Positions 15,800 to 18,022 of a DNA stretch of 18,022 bases are shown piece by piece (the stretch's first letter is position 1; each line of letters begins with the position of its first letter). A model generated the notes under the pieces. It made no database searches, was not told where the DNA came from, and saw nothing but the letters and a program-made list of their open reading frames with translations. A program made the position numbers and the translations under genes. The stretch covers positions 1-18,022 of the forward strand of contig JBBQPM010000138.1 of NCBI GenBank assembly GCA_038217425.1. The letters run 5' to 3'. This DNA is from JAIEPT01 sp038217425. GTDB taxonomy: Bacteria > Planctomycetota > Planctomycetia > Gemmatales > Gemmataceae.

Positions 15800-17080
15800 A
15801 TGTTGACTTTCTGGGGAGCAAAGCAAGCCCGGTTGTGCGATGGGCTGACGCGCCGTGATTTTCTCCGGGTCGGTGCCCTGGGTATGGGCGGGCTGACGCT
15901 GGCCGACCTGCTGCGCTGCCGATCCCAGGCCAGCCCGCCGGCCCGGCCCAAATCGGTCATCATGGTTTTGCTTGACGGCGGGCCGTCGCACATCGACTTG
16001 TACGACATGAAGCCGAACGCCCCGGTGGAATTTCGCGGCGAGTTCAAGCCGATCCATACCAACGTGCCCGGCGTCGACATCTGCGAGTTGCTGCCGTTGC
16101 AGGCCAAGATAGCCGACAAAATGGCGATCCTGCGCGGCGTCAAGTTCGACACCGGCCCGGCCCAAGCGCATGCGTTGCGGCAGTTGCTGACCGGGTTCCC
16201 GCAGAACGCGCCGCACCGGCCGGCGTTCGGATCGATCGTCAGCAAGGTACGCGGCCTGGCCAACGGACTGCCTCCCTACATGAGCACGTCGGGCCAGGCC
16301 AACGCCTCCCCCCATTCGCGCGAAGACGCCGCCTATCTCGGCCCCGCACACAACCCTTTTACCGGGAACGGCTCGGGTCTGTCCCTGTCCCCCGGCATGA
16401 CCCTGGAGCGTCTGAACGACCGCCGTTCGATGCTCGAATCGTTCGACGGCCTGAAACGCGAAGTCGATGCCAACGCCGCCGGCCTGGACGACTTCACCCA
16501 GCAGGCACTGGCGCTCATCAGTTCGGGCAAGGCCAGCGACGCCTTCGACGTTACCAAGGAGACGCCGCAGACGAAGGCCAAGTATGGCAATGCGACCTCA
16601 TTCCTCCGGGCCCGTCGGCTTGTGGAGGCGGGCGTCTCGGTCGTGACCCTGAAGGCCGGCAGCTGGGACGGGCACGAGAATAACTTCAGGCTCCACCGGC
16701 AATACGGCCCTGAGCTGGACCAGGCCCTTTATGCCCTCATCACCGATCTGCACGAGCGCGGCCTCCACCAGGACGTGGCCGTCGTGGTCTGGGGCGAGTT
16801 CGGCAGGGCCCCGCGCATCGACCGCGAGCGTGCGGGACGCAATCACTGGGCCGACGCCGGTTTCGCCCTCATGATTGGCGGCGGCCTAAAGATGGGTCAG
16901 GCGATTGGCGACACTGGTCCGTGCGCCGAAAGATCCAGAGGCATCCCGTACACGCCGCAGAACGTGCTGGCCACGCTCTACCACGTGCTCGGCATCGACC
17001 CCGAATTGACGTTTCCGGATCACCAGGGCCGGCCAATGTACCTTCTCGATGAACGCGGGCGGATCAGCGAGCTTCTGTGA
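15800..17080 (+). CDS. DUF1501 family protein with Tat signal, fourth copy
   Basis: A 426-residue DUF1501 protein. The leader begins MLTFWGAKQARLCDGLTRRD and contains the twin-arginine motif LTRRDFLRVGALGMGG (from residue 16), indicating Tat export. The core follows (SVIMVLLDGGPSHIDLYDMK, near 53). Conserved sites are GSWDGHENN near 288, GEFGRAP near 333 (Ala replaces Thr of the usual GRTP) and GRNHWADAGFALMIGG near 347. No DUF1549/DUF1553 gene lies beside it. Its neighbours are two secreted propeller proteins, so it may work with a different partner from the other three. It is followed after 50 nt by the PD40-type gene and is probably co-transcribed with it. The substrate is unknown. Confidence 0.94.
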   Translation: MLTFWGAKQARLCDGLTRRDFLRVGALGMGGLTLADLLRCRSQASPPARPKSVIMVLLDGGPSHIDLYDMKPNAPVEFRGEFKPIHTNVPGVDICELLPLQAKIADKMAILRGVKFDTGPAQAHALRQLLTGFPQNAPHRPAFGSIVSKVRGLANGLPPYMSTSGQANASPHSREDAAYLGPAHNPFTGNGSGLSLSPGMTLERLNDRRSMLESFDGLKREVDANAAGLDDFTQQALALISSGKASDAFDVTKETPQTKAKYGNATSFLRARRLVEAGVSVVTLKAGSWDGHENNFRLHRQYGPELDQALYALITDLHERGLHQDVAVVVWGEFGRAPRIDRERAGRNHWADAGFALMIGGGLKMGQAIGDTGPCAERSRGIPYTPQNVLATLYHVLGIDPELTFPDHQGRPMYLLDERGRISELL

Positions 17081-17130
17081 GCAAACGGCGCTTGTCAATT
17101 GCACCATCAAGTCTTTATGGAGATTTGCAT

Positions 17131-18022
17131 ATGAATGTCCGCATGTACTTCGCGGTAGCTGGGCTCGTATCCATGTCTTGCGCGACCATGGTTGCCGATG
17201 CCTGGGGACAACAACTCGCCAAGAAACTCAATATCACGCTGGCTTCCATCGCGACCGACAAGGCGGTGATATACGACTATGACATCGTCTATGTCCGAGC
17301 ACCCCGCAAGGGAGACAACAAACAGATCGCCTGGGCCGAAGTCTTCAGCCCTTTGCGCGGCGAACCGGGTTCCGACCTGATGCTGCTGCATCCTGATGGC
17401 ACCGAGGAGGTTCTCGTGGCAGCTGGCGACGATGCGATCACCGATCCTTTCGTCTCCTTCGACGGCGAATCGGTTTACTTTGCCCGCTATCATAACGTCA
17501 AACGACCGGGCAACGATCGGCCGACATCGCAGAGTTCCGACATTTTCAAGATCCATGTGAAGACGAAGAAGGTAACGCAGCTTTCGCGACAGGAGTTCAC
17601 GCCGAACACTGGGGTTGCCGCAGCCGGCAAGAATCCGCCCGGCGTCTACAACCTCGGCCCCTGTCCGCTTCCGGGTGGACGGGTGATGTTCACCAGCAAT
17701 CGCAATGGCTTTGCTCCGACCAAGGGTTATACGCCGACGACGCTTCAACTCTTCACGATGGACGACAACGGCGGCAACGTCGAGATGGTCGGCCATCTGA
17801 ATATCAACTCCGCCTTACATCCGACGATCCTCAAGGACGGTCGAGTCATGTTTACCACCTATGAATCGCAGGGCCTGCGCGATCTGCGGAATTGGGGCTT
17901 GTGGACCATCCACCCCGATGGCACCAACTGGGGACCGCTGGTGAGCAGTTTCGTGGGTGCGTCGGCTTTTCACTTCATGACGCAACTTTCCGACGGCCAT
18001 GTGGTCGTGGAAGAATACTACA
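17131..18022 (+). CDS. Secreted PD40/TolB-type protein, hydrazine-synthase-alpha-like (3' end beyond window)
   Basis: The frame is open from ATG 17131 to the window edge, giving 297 complete codons and no stop. GGAG at 17119-17122 lies 8 nt before the start. Residues 1-27 form a signal peptide (MYFAVAGLVSMSCATMVADA). The mature part has propeller-type repeats: SDLMLLHPDGTEEVLV, DPFVSFDGESVYFARY, LPGGRVMFTSNRNGF, LQLFTMDDNGGNVEMV and LWTIHPDGTNWGPL. The run FHFMTQLSDGHVVVEEYY is, from memory, characteristic of a large planctomycete family that resembles the alpha subunit of hydrazine synthase and often carries haem motifs further downstream, out of view here. This resemblance does not imply anammox; such proteins are common in non-anammox planctomycetes. 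It follows the DUF1501 gene by 50 nt. Confidence 0.85.
   Translation, partial: MNVRMYFAVAGLVSMSCATMVADAWGQQLAKKLNITLASIATDKAVIYDYDIVYVRAPRKGDNKQIAWAEVFSPLRGEPGSDLMLLHPDGTEEVLVAAGDDAITDPFVSFDGESVYFARYHNVKRPGNDRPTSQSSDIFKIHVKTKKVTQLSRQEFTPNTGVAAAGKNPPGVYNLGPCPLPGGRVMFTSNRNGFAPTKGYTPTTLQLFTMDDNGGNVEMVGHLNINSALHPTILKDGRVMFTTYESQGLRDLRNWGLWTIHPDGTNWGPLVSSFVGASAFHFMTQLSDGHVVVEEYY

Noticed and set aside
15588..15800. 70-codon frame from TTG filling the gap before the fourth DUF1501 gene, with stop overlapping the next ATG
   Set aside because: The overlap is suggestive of coupling, but the frame starts at TTG without a ribosome site, has no leader or motif, and uses codons unlike its neighbours.
17092..17119. 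TTGTCA and TTTATG resembling -35 and -10 promoter boxes
   Set aside because: The -10 match is poor and the implied transcript start would fall on or after the ribosome binding site of the next gene.

Overview
The window looks like chromosomal DNA from a member of the Planctomycetota. The evidence is the set of lineage-typical families: three large proteins with DUF1549 (PSCyt2) and DUF1553 (PSD1) domains, four DUF1501 proteins with twin-arginine signals, a DUF1080 protein, a PQQ-type propeller and two TolB/PD40-like propellers. The DNA is GC-rich, and every supported gene lies on the + strand. I see no rRNA, tRNA, CRISPR array or complete insertion sequence.

Layout. (A) 1-6076: a 5'-truncated DUF1549/DUF1553 gene, followed with almost no gap by a DUF1501 gene, a DUF1080 gene and a PQQ-like propeller gene. 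The spacings (1, 53 and 2 nt) suggest one transcript. (B) 6232-14078: two head-to-tail copies of a two-gene unit, each a large DUF1549/DUF1553 protein with an N-terminal CX4CH domain and a Big_2-like domain, then a Tat-dependent DUF1501 protein. The copies have clearly diverged. An elaborate palindromic element (12685-12736) lies inside the second unit. (C) 14079-18022: a possible small secreted peptide gene, a secreted HWFGYYD-type propeller, a fourth DUF1501 protein, and the start of a secreted PD40-type protein resembling the hydrazine-synthase-alpha-like family, which runs off the window.

How the genes may work together. Nearly every product carries an export signal, Sec-type for the large DUF1549/DUF1553 proteins and the propellers and Tat-type (RRxFL) for DUF1501. 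The DUF1501 family belongs to the alkaline-phosphatase-like superfamily, the DUF1549/DUF1553 proteins carry haem-c-like motifs, and DUF1080 is known as the 3-keto-disaccharide hydrolase domain. An extracytoplasmic system that oxidises or hydrolyses complex (poly)saccharides or sulfated/phosphorylated substrates is a reasonable guess. No sequence evidence here fixes the substrate, and the core DUF1549/DUF1553-DUF1501 pair remains functionally undefined as far as I know.

The least ordinary points are the palindrome built of two palindromes at 12685-12736, the lost haem domain of the first gene beside a possible transposase tail, the coiled coil inserted into the PQQ propeller, and the unequal lysine-rich inserts of the two large paralogues.
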